Assembly (NCBI GenBank): GCA_036387475.1
Contig: DASVTR010000012.1
Location: 186,001 to 250,000, forward strand
Direction: 5' to 3'
Length of the DNA: 64,000 bases
Origin: DASVTR01 sp036387475
GTDB lineage: Bacteria > Acidobacteriota > Blastocatellia > Pyrinomonadales > Pyrinomonadaceae
Shown here: positions 18,049 to 26,224 of the stretch, piece by piece
How the letters are laid out: every line of letters starts with the position of its first letter
Position numbering within the stretch: position 1 is the stretch's first letter
Notes under the pieces: model-generated
Told to the model about the DNA's origin: nothing
Databases searched by the model: none
Seen by the model: the letters and a program-made list of their open reading frames with translations, nothing else
Translations under genes and position numbers: made by a program

Positions 18049-19194
18049 TCACTTGCCTGTGACGGCTTCCAAAGCGGCGGCCACGCGCGGATTCGCGTAA
18101 GCGCCCTGATGCGTCACACAGGATGGGCCAACCACGTCGTCCGTCATATCAAGATTCAACTCGCCGTCTTTAATCAACAGGCTCAGAAAGGCCGTGACGT
18201 TGCGCGAGTAAAGCTGGCTGGCGTGGACGGGGATGGTCGCGGCCAGATTGAGCGGAGCCATAATGGTCACGCCGCCGCTCTCCAACACTTCATCTGGACG
18301 GCTCAGGGCGCAGTTGCCGCCGGATGCTCCCGCGAGGTCAACGATAATCGCGCCGCGCTTCATTCCACCGACGGCCTCTTCCGTGACAAGCAGCGGCGCG
18401 CGGCGGCCCGGAACCTGCGCCGTAGTAATGATGACATCTGCGCTCCGAGCGTGTTTGGCAATCAACTCGCGGCCACGATTCATCGCTTCCTCCGTTAATT
18501 CTTTAGCGTAGCCCCCGGCGTCTTCTGTCTGTATGCCGCCGAGATCGACTTCGAGGAAGGTCGCGCCGAGCGAGCGCACCTGCTCTCCGGCAGCGGCGCG
18601 CACGTCGTAAGCCTCTACAACCGCGCCGAGGCGTCGCGCGGTGGCGATGGCTTGCAGGCCAGCCACGCCTGCGCCCAAAACCAGCACGCGCGCCGGTGGG
18701 ACTGTTCCGGCGGCTGTCATCAAGAGCGGAAACATGCGCGGCAATTGTGCTGCGGCCAGGAGCACTGCCTTGTAGCCGACCACAGTCGCCATCGAAGAGA
18801 GCGCATCCATCGCCTGCGCGCGAGTCGTGCGCGGGATAAGCTCCATCGCAAAGGCCGTGATGTGCTGTTTGATGAGTGGTTCGAGGGCCGCAGGCTCGTC
18901 CAGAGGGCGCAGGAATCCTATAACGACCGCGCCCGTTTTGAGACTTTGAAAATCTTCCGCCGCCGGACGGTTAATCGCCGCCAGCACATCCGCCGACGAG
19001 AGCAGCGCCGCGCGTTCCGTTGAGACTTCCGCCCCGGCGCTCCTGTAATCATCATCCGTCGCGCCCGCGCCCAGGCCAGCGCCGCTTTCAACCGCCACCG
19101 CCGCTTTCAAAGCGACGAGCTTTCGCACCGATTCGGGCACCAGCGCCACGCGCGCATCAAGCGCCTCTGTTTCCCGCAACAACACAATCCGCAT
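18049..19194 (-). CDS. pntAA: NAD(P) transhydrogenase subunit alpha part 1 (NAD-binding)
   Basis: 381 residues, soluble. It shows the alanine dehydrogenase/transhydrogenase fold: RETEALDARVALVPESVRKL at the start, GFLRPLDEP, and the NAD-binding Rossmann motif VLVLGAGVAGLQAIATARRL at about residue 168. RRAPLLVTEEAV and VDLAGASGGNCALS follow. It binds NAD(H) and passes hydride to PntB. First gene of the operon, with AAGGAGAAG just upstream of the ATG. Divergent from the tRNA promoter at 19329. Confidence 0.95.
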   Translation of the reverse strand: MRIVLLRETEALDARVALVPESVRKLVALKAAVAVESGAGLGAGATDDDYRSAGAEVSTERAALLSSADVLAAINRPAAEDFQSLKTGAVVIGFLRPLDEPAALEPLIKQHITAFAMELIPRTTRAQAMDALSSMATVVGYKAVLLAAAQLPRMFPLLMTAAGTVPPARVLVLGAGVAGLQAIATARRLGAVVEAYDVRAAAGEQVRSLGATFLEVDLGGIQTEDAGGYAKELTEEAMNRGRELIAKHARSADVIITTAQVPGRRAPLLVTEEAVGGMKRGAIIVDLAGASGGNCALSRPDEVLESGGVTIMAPLNLAATIPVHASQLYSRNVTAFLSLLIKDGELNLDMTDDVVGPSCVTHQGAYANPRVAAALEAVTGK

Positions 19195-19328
19195 CCTCTT
19201 CTCCTTCGGCCACCAAACGGGACTGCAACACTATAGCCTGCAAAAGAACATTGAGCGTGAGGCAAATCTTCGCCCTGACATCATTCTATAAGCATCAAGG
19301 CGGCGTCAATAACTTTCCCTGCGGTCGC

Positions 19329-19357
19329 TTGTCAGCCCGCGAGTGTAATTTTATAAT
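19329..19357 (+). promoter_or_regulatory. sigma-70 promoter of the tRNA locus
   Basis: TTGTCA at 19329-19334 and TATAAT at 19352-19357 are separated by exactly 17 bases. The inferred start of transcription, about seven bases further on, lies just before the tRNA-Cys-like half gene at 19376. It should drive the half tRNA, the HNH gene and tRNA-Glu as one transcript. Confidence 0.75.
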
Positions 19358-19375
19358 CGCGGAGCTTCAAATTGT

Positions 19376-19413
19376 GGCGCTATGGTGTAGTCGGTTAAGA
19401 CGCTGCCTTGCAA
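19376..19413 (+). pseudogene. 5' half of a tRNA-Cys(GCA) gene, interrupted in the anticodon loop
   Basis: The 38 bases read as acceptor GGCGCTA, positions 8-9 TG, a D-arm (GTGTAGTCGGTTAAGAC), base 26, anticodon stem CTGCC and loop TTGCAA, giving anticodon GCA (Cys). The sequence then changes to AT-rich DNA leading straight to the HNH start codon. A 3' half with GGCAG, a T-arm and TAGCGCC is not found downstream. The D-stem contains a G-G mismatch, which suggests decay. A strong promoter precedes it. The alternative reading as Ala(TGC) needs a shifted stem and fits less well. Confidence 0.6.
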
Positions 19414-19420
19414 TAAAAGT

Positions 19421-19912
19421 ATGCTTAAAAGAGGATGGAGTGAGCAGCAGCTAAGGGAAGCTGTCAGAGTTTCCAGTTCATGGTCAGGCGTAATGCGACG
19501 TTTGGGTTTAGCAGTGGCGGGTAATAGTGTCAAGGTTGTAAAGACCTCAACTCATAAACTCGGCCTGGATGTTTCTCATTTCAAGGGACACGGTTGGAGT
19601 AAAGGCATGAGCAATATGCCCTCCCCTCCTCAGACTATTCCTTTGAATGAAATCCTGGTGGAGAAATCACGATACACCAGCTCAAAAGATTTAAAGCGGC
19701 GCTTATTCAAGTCTGGATTAAAAGAAAAGCGTTGCGAGCATTGTTCAAACACTCGATGGATGGGCAATGAGATTCCTTTACAACTCGATCACATAAATGG
19801 TATTAGAAGTGATAACCGGATAGAAAATTTGCGTGTTCTCTGTCCTAATTGTCATGCGTTAACCCCCACGTGGGGAGGAAGAAATTTTAAGGCCCGTTCG
19901 TCTAGGGGTTAG
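19421..19912 (+). CDS. HNH endonuclease inserted in a tRNA locus
   Basis: 163 residues. The N-terminal helical DNA-binding part (WSEQQLREAVRVSSSWSGVM, RRLGLAVAG, LGLDVSHFKGHGWSKG) belongs to a family of small HNH proteins often seen in phages and homing-type elements. The catalytic domain has two zinc knuckles (CEHC and CPNC) around LDHINGIRSDNRIENLRVL, giving the H-N-H residues. Base composition looks clearly more AT-rich than its neighbours. It starts seven bases after the broken tRNA-Cys half and its last codons run about 22 bases into tRNA-Glu. Likely a selfish DNA endonuclease; target unknown. No ribosome-binding site was seen. Confidence 0.85.
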   Translation: MLKRGWSEQQLREAVRVSSSWSGVMRRLGLAVAGNSVKVVKTSTHKLGLDVSHFKGHGWSKGMSNMPSPPQTIPLNEILVEKSRYTSSKDLKRRLFKSGLKEKRCEHCSNTRWMGNEIPLQLDHINGIRSDNRIENLRVLCPNCHALTPTWGGRNFKARSSRG

Positions 19913-19962
19913 GACGTAGCCCTCTCAAGGCTAAAACACGAGTTCAAATCTCGTACGGGCTA
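19891..19962 (+). tRNA. tRNA-Glu (CTC)
   Basis: Folds as a full cloverleaf: acceptor GGCCCGT / ACGGGCT (one G-T pair), D-stem GTC / GAC, anticodon stem TAGCC / GGCTA around the loop CTCTCAA (anticodon CTC), T-arm ACGAG-TTCAAAT-CTCGT, discriminator A. CCA is not encoded. It is the last member of the transcript from the promoter at 19329. Its first bases also encode the end of the HNH protein. Confidence 0.9.
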
Positions 19963-20084
19963 TTAGTAGGCAGAAATCAAAGTTTGAATCTGCTCAAAGG
20001 TGCAATCAGCCGGAAGAGATGCTCGTCCCGATGGCGGGCATTTTCCTTTACACCTACATTATCAACAGAGAAAGGGAAGAAACG

Positions 20085-20654
20085 ATGACGTGGATTCGGA
20101 CGATTCCGATGGACGAAGCAGACGAGAAACTGCGGCGCGCGATGGAAGCGCAGCGCGAGTTGTATCCGGTGGAATATGCCACGCCGGTTCACCCGACTGC
20201 CGACGGCGACGCGTCTCAAATCGTCGCTTCGCATAGCCTGATTCCAGATGCGCTCTTTCATGCTTTCGCTACCTTCGGCGCGTTGATGTCGCCGGAGTTG
20301 CCCCTGACGCGTCGTCAGCACGAGATGATTACGACGGTCGTCTCGGTCAATAATCGCTGCCATTATTGAATCGAATCCCACGCAGAGTTTCTGCGTCGAG
20401 TCACGCTGGACGAAGAATTGGTTCAAGCGCTGCAAACGGATTACAAAAGCGCGCCCGTCACGGAGCAGGAGCGCGTCATGCTCGACTACGTAGTGCAGTT
20501 AACGCTTGATGCCACCCGCATTTCCCGCGAAGACCACGCGCGCCTGCGCGCCGCAGGCTTCGACGACCGTGGAATTCTGCAAATCACCCTCATCGCCTCC
20601 TGGTTCAACTATATCAACCGCGTCGCAGACGCGCTCGGCGTCGGTCGCGACTAA
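20085..20654 (+). CDS. AhpD-like peroxidase, candidate selenoprotein (in-frame TGA at 20367)
   Basis: Read through TGA 20367-20369, the frame gives 189 residues of the peroxidase-related AhpD/carboxymuconolactone decarboxylase family: MTWIRTIPMDEADEKLRRA at the start and ASWFNYINRVADALGVGRD at the end. The AhpD active-site spacing E-x11-C-x2-C-x3-H is met by E80, C92, the TGA codon 95 and H99 (HEMITTVVSVNNRCHY, then IESH). So TGA sits exactly at the second catalytic cysteine, giving CxxU. Seventeen bases after TGA begins the 3-nt loop of a perfect 7-bp hairpin (see next entry). Likely reduces peroxides. The start has GGGAAG upstream. The alternative is a nonsense mutation or sequencing error splitting the gene; no sel genes lie in this window. 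Confidence 0.75.
20370..20396 (+). promoter_or_regulatory. candidate bacterial SECIS element
   Basis: Immediately downstream of TGA, ACGCAGA (20380-20386) and TCTGCGT (20390-20396) form a perfect 7-bp stem with apical loop GTT. The loop begins 17 bases after TGA and starts with G, both within the accepted limits for bacterial SECIS hairpins (loop 16-37 bases away, G in the first two loop positions). The bulged U of the E. coli fdhF element is not obvious. Confidence 0.65.
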
Positions 20655-20662
20655 GAAAGCGG

Positions 20663-20757
20663 CAATGAAGAAACGATGAAGGCGGAACGATGAACGATGA
20701 ACTGTTAAGAGCAAGTCTTTCATTCATCCTTCGTCGTTCCGACTTCATCGTTTCTTC
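20663..20757. repeat. heptamer hairpin, family A (GAACGAT unit) copy 3
   Basis: GGAACGATGAACGATGAACTG, then TTAAGAGCAAG, then a right arm TTCATCCTTCGTCGTTCCGA. It follows the stop codon of the AhpD-like gene. Confidence 0.8.
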
Positions 20758-21099
20758 TCCATGCGTCTACGGCTATTCATCCGATTTCGTTATCCATTCG
20801 CTTAACTGCAACTACTACCGCGCACCGTTTAGTGCTTAGCCTGCACCATCTCGCATAAAAATCTGCGCGCTCGCTCCTGCCGCTGCAATAAAAATATAAG
20901 AAAACAGTTGAGCGGCCTCTCTTATTCAATGGCGGGCACACCTTTTGCTCTTTGGGCCAAATAACAGAGCGAAGCTCTCGCACAAGTTTGCAACTCTCTT
21001 CAGAGCACGCAGCCGTCCCATACGGGTTTTGCCCCCTGCGTGTCTCAGGCGAGCAGCCTTCTTCTTTTGACCTTTCACAGCAAAGGAGCGTTCAGCGTC
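20758..21099. other. intergenic gap before FecR-type protein gene
   Basis: About 340 bases with no supported gene. A 68-codon minus-strand reading frame at 20777-20983 has no ribosome-binding site and no recognisable features. The region AATAAAAATATAAGAAAAC near 20886 is AT-rich and may contain promoter sequence, but no clean -35/-10 pair was assigned. Confidence 0.35.
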
Positions 21100-23271
21100 A
21101 TGCGTCCTAACAGAATTCTCTCTCCGAAGTTTCTCTCTCTTTTCCTGTTTGTCCTGCTCGCCATGACCGTCGCTACAAATGCGCGCGCCGACGACGATGA
21201 TTACCCGGACGAGTATGACGAAACGTCTCGCGTCGTGCGCGTCAGCCTGATTCGCGGCGAGGTCAGTTTGCGCCGCAATGGCAGCACGGATTGGGAACAG
21301 GCCAAGCTCAACTTTCCGCTCGTCGAGGGTGATACGTTGGCGACCAGCAGAGACGCGCGCGTCGAAATACAGATTGACGCGCGCAACTTTGTTCGCATTG
21401 ACGAAAACTCTGTGCTGCGCATCGTCACGTTGCGCGACGAAGGCGTGGCGCTCAGCCTGTCGGAAGGAACAATGACCTTGCGCCTCGCGCGCTTTGACCG
21501 CGAGCGCGAATATTTTGAAGTGGACGCGCCGCGCACGACCTTTGCCGCAGAGAAGCAGGGCGTCTACCGTCTGGACGTTGAACCCAATAGCAACAGAGTG
21601 CGCCTGACGGTGCGCGACGGCGGACGCGCTCGCGTTTATTCCGACACCTCCGGCTTTACAGTGCGCGACGGGCGGGCGGCAGAACTCGTTTACGAAGGCT
21701 CGGAGGCTGGCGATTGGCAGCTTGCCTCCGCGACCACTTTCGACACCTGGGATTTATGGGTAACGGAGCGCGAGCAGTATCTGGCGAAGCAGTTGCGCTA
21801 TGACGAGCGCGACCGTTACTACGACCGCGAAGTCTGGGGCGCTGAAGAGCTGGACGCCTACGGCGAGTGGTCTTACGCGGGTGATTACGGCTGGGTCTGG
21901 CGTCCGCACACGACCGTCATCAACAACTATTACAACTGGGCGCCCTATCGCCACGGCCACTGGATTTGGTGTCCGCCTTACGGCTGGACTTGGGTGGGCG
22001 ACGAGCCTTGGGGCTGGGCGCCGTATCACTATGGCCGCTGGGTTTATTACAACAACAATTGGTGCTGGGCGCCGCGCGGCTACGGCTACAAATATCGCCG
22101 CAGTTGGTGGCGGCCAGCGCTCGTCGCCTTCGTCTACATTCCAACTTCTTACGGCGAGCACGTCGCCTGGTATCCGCTCGGCCACGGCCATCGTGACCCG
22201 CGCAGTCGTCACTACCGGCAGCAGCGCCAGTTGCTTGCGCCTCTCCGTCGTGGCGAATTGGCGAGACTGGAACGCTCCAACCCTGCCTTCTTACGCGCCG
22301 TGACGACGCAGCCCGCGCGCACCTTCGGTCAGCAAAGAGCGCGCCTGCAACCGGCGACAGAGGACGTTGCGCGGCGCGCCGTGACGGGCGAGCCTGTGCG
22401 CGGGCGCTTGCCGATCTTGCCCACGGACGGAGGCGGCACAGACGGGACGAACACAGGCGGCCTTGATAGGCGGACGCGTGCCGTCGCCGCTCGTCCAACA
22501 GCACCCGCACGGGCCGCAAGTCTGCAAGAGCGCCCCACCGGAGCAGCGACGCGCACGCCCGGCGCTCCGCTCGATAATGAGTTGCGTCGCACGCGTCTTT
22601 ACAATAATCGTGAGCCGCGCCCGGTGTCTGGCACTGGCGAGCGCAGCGGCGGCGGCAGCAATTCGGGCGACGGTAGCGGAGGCGGCACGGGAGCAGTCGC
22701 GAGACCACCGCGCGTCCGTGCGGGCGAGCGTCAGCCACCCGCGCGCGAAGACAGGCGAAGCGATGACGATACAAACACAGGTGCGCCCGGCTACGGGCGA
22801 CCCACGAGGCCGCCGCGCGTAAATCCAGACACGCGCACCGGAGCGCCCGACCTGGACGATTCGCCCACTCCCAGAATGCGTGACGGCGAGCCTGCACCGC
22901 GTCCGCGCCCGCGACCCATCCAGCCGCCTCGCGATGAATCGCCCGCGCCGAGACCTGAACCGCAGTACGTGCCGCGACCCGAACCCCGGCCCGAAGCGAG
23001 GCCCGCGCCCAAACCCGTACAACGCGAGGAATCTCGTCCTGAGCCGCGTAGAGAAGAGCAGCCGCCGCCTCGTAGAGAGGAGCCGCGCCCCGCGCCCAGA
23101 CCTGAACCGCGTCAGGAGTCACGCCCTGAGCCACGACAGGAATCCCGGCCTGAGCCTCGACCAGAGCCGCGACAGGAAGCACCGCGTCAGGAAGCGCCGC
23201 CCCGGCAGGAATCAAAGCCAGAGCCGCGTGAGGAGAGGCCCGCACGCCCTGGACGCGGAGATGGAAGATAA
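21100..23271 (+). CDS. secreted FecR-domain / DUF6600-like protein with Pro/Arg/Glu-rich tail
   Basis: 723 residues. A signal peptide (MRPNRILSPKFLSLFLFVLL) is followed by a FecR-type beta domain (VSLIRGEVSLRRNG to VRDGGRARVYSD, residues about 45-190). Then comes an aromatic region with repeated W-x-P-Y-R-x-G-x-W and GWTWVGDEPWGWAPYHYGRW, as in DUF6600 proteins. The last 300 residues are low complexity, rich in Pro, Arg, Glu and Gln (RPEPRQESRPEPRQ). Probably an exported wall- or envelope-associated protein; true function unknown. Start chosen for AAGGAG eleven bases upstream and the intact signal peptide, not the in-frame ATG at 21040. Confidence 0.8.
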   Translation: MRPNRILSPKFLSLFLFVLLAMTVATNARADDDDYPDEYDETSRVVRVSLIRGEVSLRRNGSTDWEQAKLNFPLVEGDTLATSRDARVEIQIDARNFVRIDENSVLRIVTLRDEGVALSLSEGTMTLRLARFDREREYFEVDAPRTTFAAEKQGVYRLDVEPNSNRVRLTVRDGGRARVYSDTSGFTVRDGRAAELVYEGSEAGDWQLASATTFDTWDLWVTEREQYLAKQLRYDERDRYYDREVWGAEELDAYGEWSYAGDYGWVWRPHTTVINNYYNWAPYRHGHWIWCPPYGWTWVGDEPWGWAPYHYGRWVYYNNNWCWAPRGYGYKYRRSWWRPALVAFVYIPTSYGEHVAWYPLGHGHRDPRSRHYRQQRQLLAPLRRGELARLERSNPAFLRAVTTQPARTFGQQRARLQPATEDVARRAVTGEPVRGRLPILPTDGGGTDGTNTGGLDRRTRAVAARPTAPARAASLQERPTGAATRTPGAPLDNELRRTRLYNNREPRPVSGTGERSGGGSNSGDGSGGGTGAVARPPRVRAGERQPPAREDRRSDDDTNTGAPGYGRPTRPPRVNPDTRTGAPDLDDSPTPRMRDGEPAPRPRPRPIQPPRDESPAPRPEPQYVPRPEPRPEARPAPKPVQREESRPEPRREEQPPPRREEPRPAPRPEPRQESRPEPRQESRPEPRPEPRQEAPRQEAPPRQESKPEPREERPARPGRGDGR

Positions 23272-23391
23272 AGTTTAGTGCCGTTAATGAGCATTGACTG
23301 TCCTGCAATCAAAGGGAGGGCCGCCAGTCGCACAGCTAAGCTTTCAGCGTGTAGCGGCGCGGCTCTCTCAGACAACCGGAAAGGAAGCGCC

Positions 23392-23913
23392 ATGAAACGA
23401 TTTTTAATCGGAAGCCCGTTGTTAGTCTCGCTCTTTGTGTTGTGTACGACTCTCGCGGCGGCACAGGATCGAATGCGCACGGTCAGCGCCTCTCACAACA
23501 CGACAACCGTGATTTCCAACGCCGCCCTCGACCCGTCTTACATTCCCGCCGGGTCGAAAGTCTACGTCAACCATATTCAGGGGATGCCCGGCTTTGAGAA
23601 TAATCTGGCTGCCGCCTTTAAGAAGAAGAAGGTCGCGCTGCTGCTCGTCACGGATCGGTCGCAGGCCGATTTTGAAATCAACGGCTATGCAGAGAATCAG
23701 AAGGCCGGGTGGGCCAAGATTATCTTCGGCAGCGGTCGGCCCGAATCCGAAGCCAGCATACAGGTCGTCAACCTCAAAACCAGCGTCGTCGCCTATGCCG
23801 TCGCCTCCTACAAGGTTGACGCCTGGAACGGCAAGAAGAGCACTGCTGAACACCTCGCCAAAAATCTCAGGCAGAAAATGGAACGCGATGACAAGCGCCT
23901 GAGAAACCCTTAA
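23392..23913 (+). CDS. small secreted protein, possible lipid or ligand-binding fold
   Basis: 173 residues. Signal peptide MKRFLIGSPLLVSLFVLCTT ending at AAAQ. The mature part contains IPAGSKVYVNHIQGMPGFEN, LVTDRSQADFEINGYAE, EASIQVVNLKTSVVAYAVAS and a basic C-terminus. The alternating beta pattern resembles small periplasmic proteins that handle conflicting host-like 'resistance' or lipoprotein-type inputs, but I cannot name the family and give no function. GGAAAGGAAG precedes the ATG and decides the start. It lies 120 bp after the FecR-type gene and may share its transcript. Confidence 0.6.
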   Translation: MKRFLIGSPLLVSLFVLCTTLAAAQDRMRTVSASHNTTTVISNAALDPSYIPAGSKVYVNHIQGMPGFENNLAAAFKKKKVALLLVTDRSQADFEINGYAENQKAGWAKIIFGSGRPESEASIQVVNLKTSVVAYAVASYKVDAWNGKKSTAEHLAKNLRQKMERDDKRLRNP

Positions 23914-23920
23914 CTAATTG

Positions 23921-23994
23921 AGTTTTCAGTTTTCAGTTTTCAGAAAAGGCAATTTGTCTTTAACTGAAAACTGAAAACTCAAAACTGAAAACTG
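23921..23994. repeat. heptamer hairpin (TTTTCAG unit) copy 1
   Basis: Left arm AGTTTTCAGTTTTCAG plus one more TTTTCAG unit; right arm CTGAAAACTGAAAACTC and more of the complement. The spacer is AAAAGGCAATTTGTCTTTAA. The same unit forms the hairpin at 46754. Confidence 0.8.
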
Positions 23995-24004
23995 GATTTC
24001 AGAT

Positions 24005-26101
24005 ATGCACGTCATACGCCTTTGTCTCAACATTATCCTGCTCGTGGCCGCGCTGACGCTCGGCGCGTATTTCTTGGCCGTGGTCAGCAGCGCACAAACC
24101 CTGAGCGGACGCGAATTCAAGCCGGACGTGCGCGGCGCGCAAAGAATGCGTACCCGAAGCGCAGTGATACCGCGACCGGGCGGCTACGCGCCGCAACGCA
24201 ACCCTGGCACGCTTGCTGTTCGTTCTCGCGTCAAGCCCGACGAATCCAGTCAGTCTGTGGCCCGTCGTCCGGTGCGCATCGCGAAGAAGGATTTCAGTGC
24301 GGCGAGCACGATGACGAGCGAAGTCGCGACGCAGCTTTCGACGCGCATCCGCGCGGGCACACCGCTCAGCCGCGTGCTGCACACAGCGCAGTTGAGCCTG
24401 ACCTCTTCGGCTGGGTCAAACGAGCAGTACGTTGACCGCAACGGTGACTTGACGGCGGACGAGCGCACAACGTTCGATGCGGGCGACGGAACGCCACAAG
24501 GCGGCTCCTTTGACATTACGATCGGGCGCTCTGGCACTCGCTACGAGGTCTACACCGCCATCAACGATAACGGTACTCCGAACAATCTCAACGATGATTT
24601 CTCAATCGGAGTGGTGGTCGTAGCGAACGATACGAACGGCGATTACGTGCGTGATTCTTCGACCAGCTACGACCTTGAGCGCCACTTTAATCTGCCCTCG
24701 GCGATAGCTGCTGTCTCCGGCACATCGAAGGCTGGACGCGAGTTCGTCATCGTCTCATCGAGTGGTTACTACAACTTTGACAACCCGAACGACCCAGAGA
24801 ATGAGCCTTCGGCGGGCGTCGTCCTGCTCACGCGCGACGCCGCGACCGGCGGCATAGACATTTCGCGCTCGCGTGCGCTCGTCAGCGTCGGCAGCAACCA
24901 ACTGAACAACGCGAACGCGCTGGCGCTGCTTCCGAACAACGATCTGTTGATTGCTGATTTCGCTTCCAACGAATTGCGAATCGTGCGCGATACGAACGCC
25001 GACGGCGTGCCTGACACGCTCGACCCCGTGCCCTTTTATTCTTATCAATTCTCAGACGATGCGCCGCTCGACATCGCTGCCAACTCGCGCGGCGTCGTCT
25101 TCTCTCACTCCGTCGGCAACGACGCCATCATGCTTGCGCTCTACGACGATAATAACAACGGCGTTGCTGACCGTGAAGAAGTCATCTCATTTGAAGGCGG
25201 TGGTCTCTCGCTCGACAACAATCTGGTCTTTCACGGCCTGACCATTGACCGCGAGGGAACTGTCTACATTATCGAAGATGCTTCCGGCGCAGCCGACCTT
25301 ATAGCGGACGGCGGCAATCTTGGCACGCCGCGCATCCTCGCTTTTCCAGACCCGGCGCTCAACGGCATCCTGCGCGACGGCTCAATCTACGCGGAAGCCG
25401 ACTCGCCGAATTTGCAGGCGCTTTCGGGTTTGTCTTTTGGCGTTGACACTATCTTCGGCCCGGTCGGGCGTCTGACGATGACCAACAGCGCGAGTCTGCG
25501 TGGTCAGGCTACGCGCAACGGACTCGCTACGATTTCGGGGACAAATCTGACGCGCGGCGCGCAGGGCGCGAGCGAGTCTGATGCGTTGGCGCGCGGCGTG
25601 CGCGTGACCATCGAAGGGCGCAACGTTCCTGTGCTTTCCTTCAACGACTCGAAGATCAACATACACGTTCCAGACGCCGCCGGAATGGGCGTTGGCTCAA
25701 TCGTCGTCTCGGTGAGCGGCAACGTCACCGCCGCCGACGATGTATCAGTCACAAACGCCAATCCCGGCATCTTCACCGTGCCGCAGACGGGCGCGGGCGA
25801 GAGCATTGCGCTGCTCACCTCAGGGATGCGCTACACGAAAAGCCCGTTCCCATCCAAATTTAATTCGCAGCCTTCCGTCATCGCCCTCTTCGGCACGGGC
25901 TGGCGTAACTCCCTGCCCGTCACCGTACGCATCGGCGGGCAAGCCGCGACCATCGAATACGCTGGCCCATCCGGCGGCTTTCCCGGTCTAGACCAAATCA
26001 ACGTCCGCCTCCCAGCAGGCGTCACCGGCACAGTCCCCGTCGTCGTCACTACAGCCAGCGGCGCTTTGAGCCGCACTGATACAGTCGTTACTATCCAGTA
26101 A
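24005..26101 (+). CDS. secreted beta-propeller-like protein with Solibacter-type C-terminal domain
   Basis: 698 residues. N-terminal hydrophobic segment (LCLNIILLVAALTLGAYFLA) for export. The middle has repeated Asp/Asn-rich segments (YDDNNNGVADREEV, DTNADGVPDTLDPVP) and propeller-like turns (NGDLTADERTTF, LLPNNDLLIADFASNEL). The C-terminal roughly 230 residues match the repeated Ig-like domain seen at the end of many Solibacter proteins: NPGIFTVPQTGAGESIAL, VIALFGTGW, GGFPGLDQINVRLPAG. This domain is a good acidobacterial marker. It is probably exported or surface-bound; function unknown. A perfect 22-bp terminator separates it from the convergent next gene. Confidence 0.75.
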   Translation: MHVIRLCLNIILLVAALTLGAYFLAVVSSAQTLSGREFKPDVRGAQRMRTRSAVIPRPGGYAPQRNPGTLAVRSRVKPDESSQSVARRPVRIAKKDFSAASTMTSEVATQLSTRIRAGTPLSRVLHTAQLSLTSSAGSNEQYVDRNGDLTADERTTFDAGDGTPQGGSFDITIGRSGTRYEVYTAINDNGTPNNLNDDFSIGVVVVANDTNGDYVRDSSTSYDLERHFNLPSAIAAVSGTSKAGREFVIVSSSGYYNFDNPNDPENEPSAGVVLLTRDAATGGIDISRSRALVSVGSNQLNNANALALLPNNDLLIADFASNELRIVRDTNADGVPDTLDPVPFYSYQFSDDAPLDIAANSRGVVFSHSVGNDAIMLALYDDNNNGVADREEVISFEGGGLSLDNNLVFHGLTIDREGTVYIIEDASGAADLIADGGNLGTPRILAFPDPALNGILRDGSIYAEADSPNLQALSGLSFGVDTIFGPVGRLTMTNSASLRGQATRNGLATISGTNLTRGAQGASESDALARGVRVTIEGRNVPVLSFNDSKINIHVPDAAGMGVGSIVVSVSGNVTAADDVSVTNANPGIFTVPQTGAGESIALLTSGMRYTKSPFPSKFNSQPSVIALFGTGWRNSLPVTVRIGGQAATIEYAGPSGGFPGLDQINVRLPAGVTGTVPVVVTTASGALSRTDTVVTIQ

Positions 26102-26134
26102 AACTGGACGAGCAAGAATGTGGATGAGGATAAG

Positions 26135-26180
26135 GGATGAAAGAAAGGCTACTCAACTTTGAGTAGCCTTTCTTTCATCC
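26135..26180. terminator. bidirectional terminator with perfect 22-bp arms
   Basis: GGATGAAAGAAAGGCTACTC and its complement form a perfect 22-bp inverted repeat with only two bases (CT) between the arms. It sits between convergent genes and is flanked by A- and T-rich runs on both sides (CTTTCTTTCATCCTTTT on the plus strand). Confidence 0.8.
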
Positions 26181-26224
26181 TTTTGAGTGGTCTTTCTCTT
26201 AGCCTTGCGGTTTTCATTCTTGCT

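Noticed and set aside
19969..19995. GGCAG and TTTGAATC just after tRNA-Glu as the missing tRNA-Cys 3' half
   Set aside because: GGCAG could pair with CTGCC, but the rest gives no T-stem and no TAGCGCC acceptor strand. Probably chance.
19977..20435. 152-codon minus-strand frame antisense to the AhpD-like gene
   Set aside because: Shadow of the candidate selenoprotein; no recognisable domain.
20777..20983. 68-codon minus-strand frame in the gap before the FecR-type gene
   Set aside because: No ribosome-binding site and no recognisable feature.
21920..23308. 462-codon minus-strand frame opposite the FecR/DUF6600 gene
   Set aside because: Produced by the GC-rich biased codons of the sense gene; Arg/Ala-rich with no domain or signal, and the sense gene is well supported.
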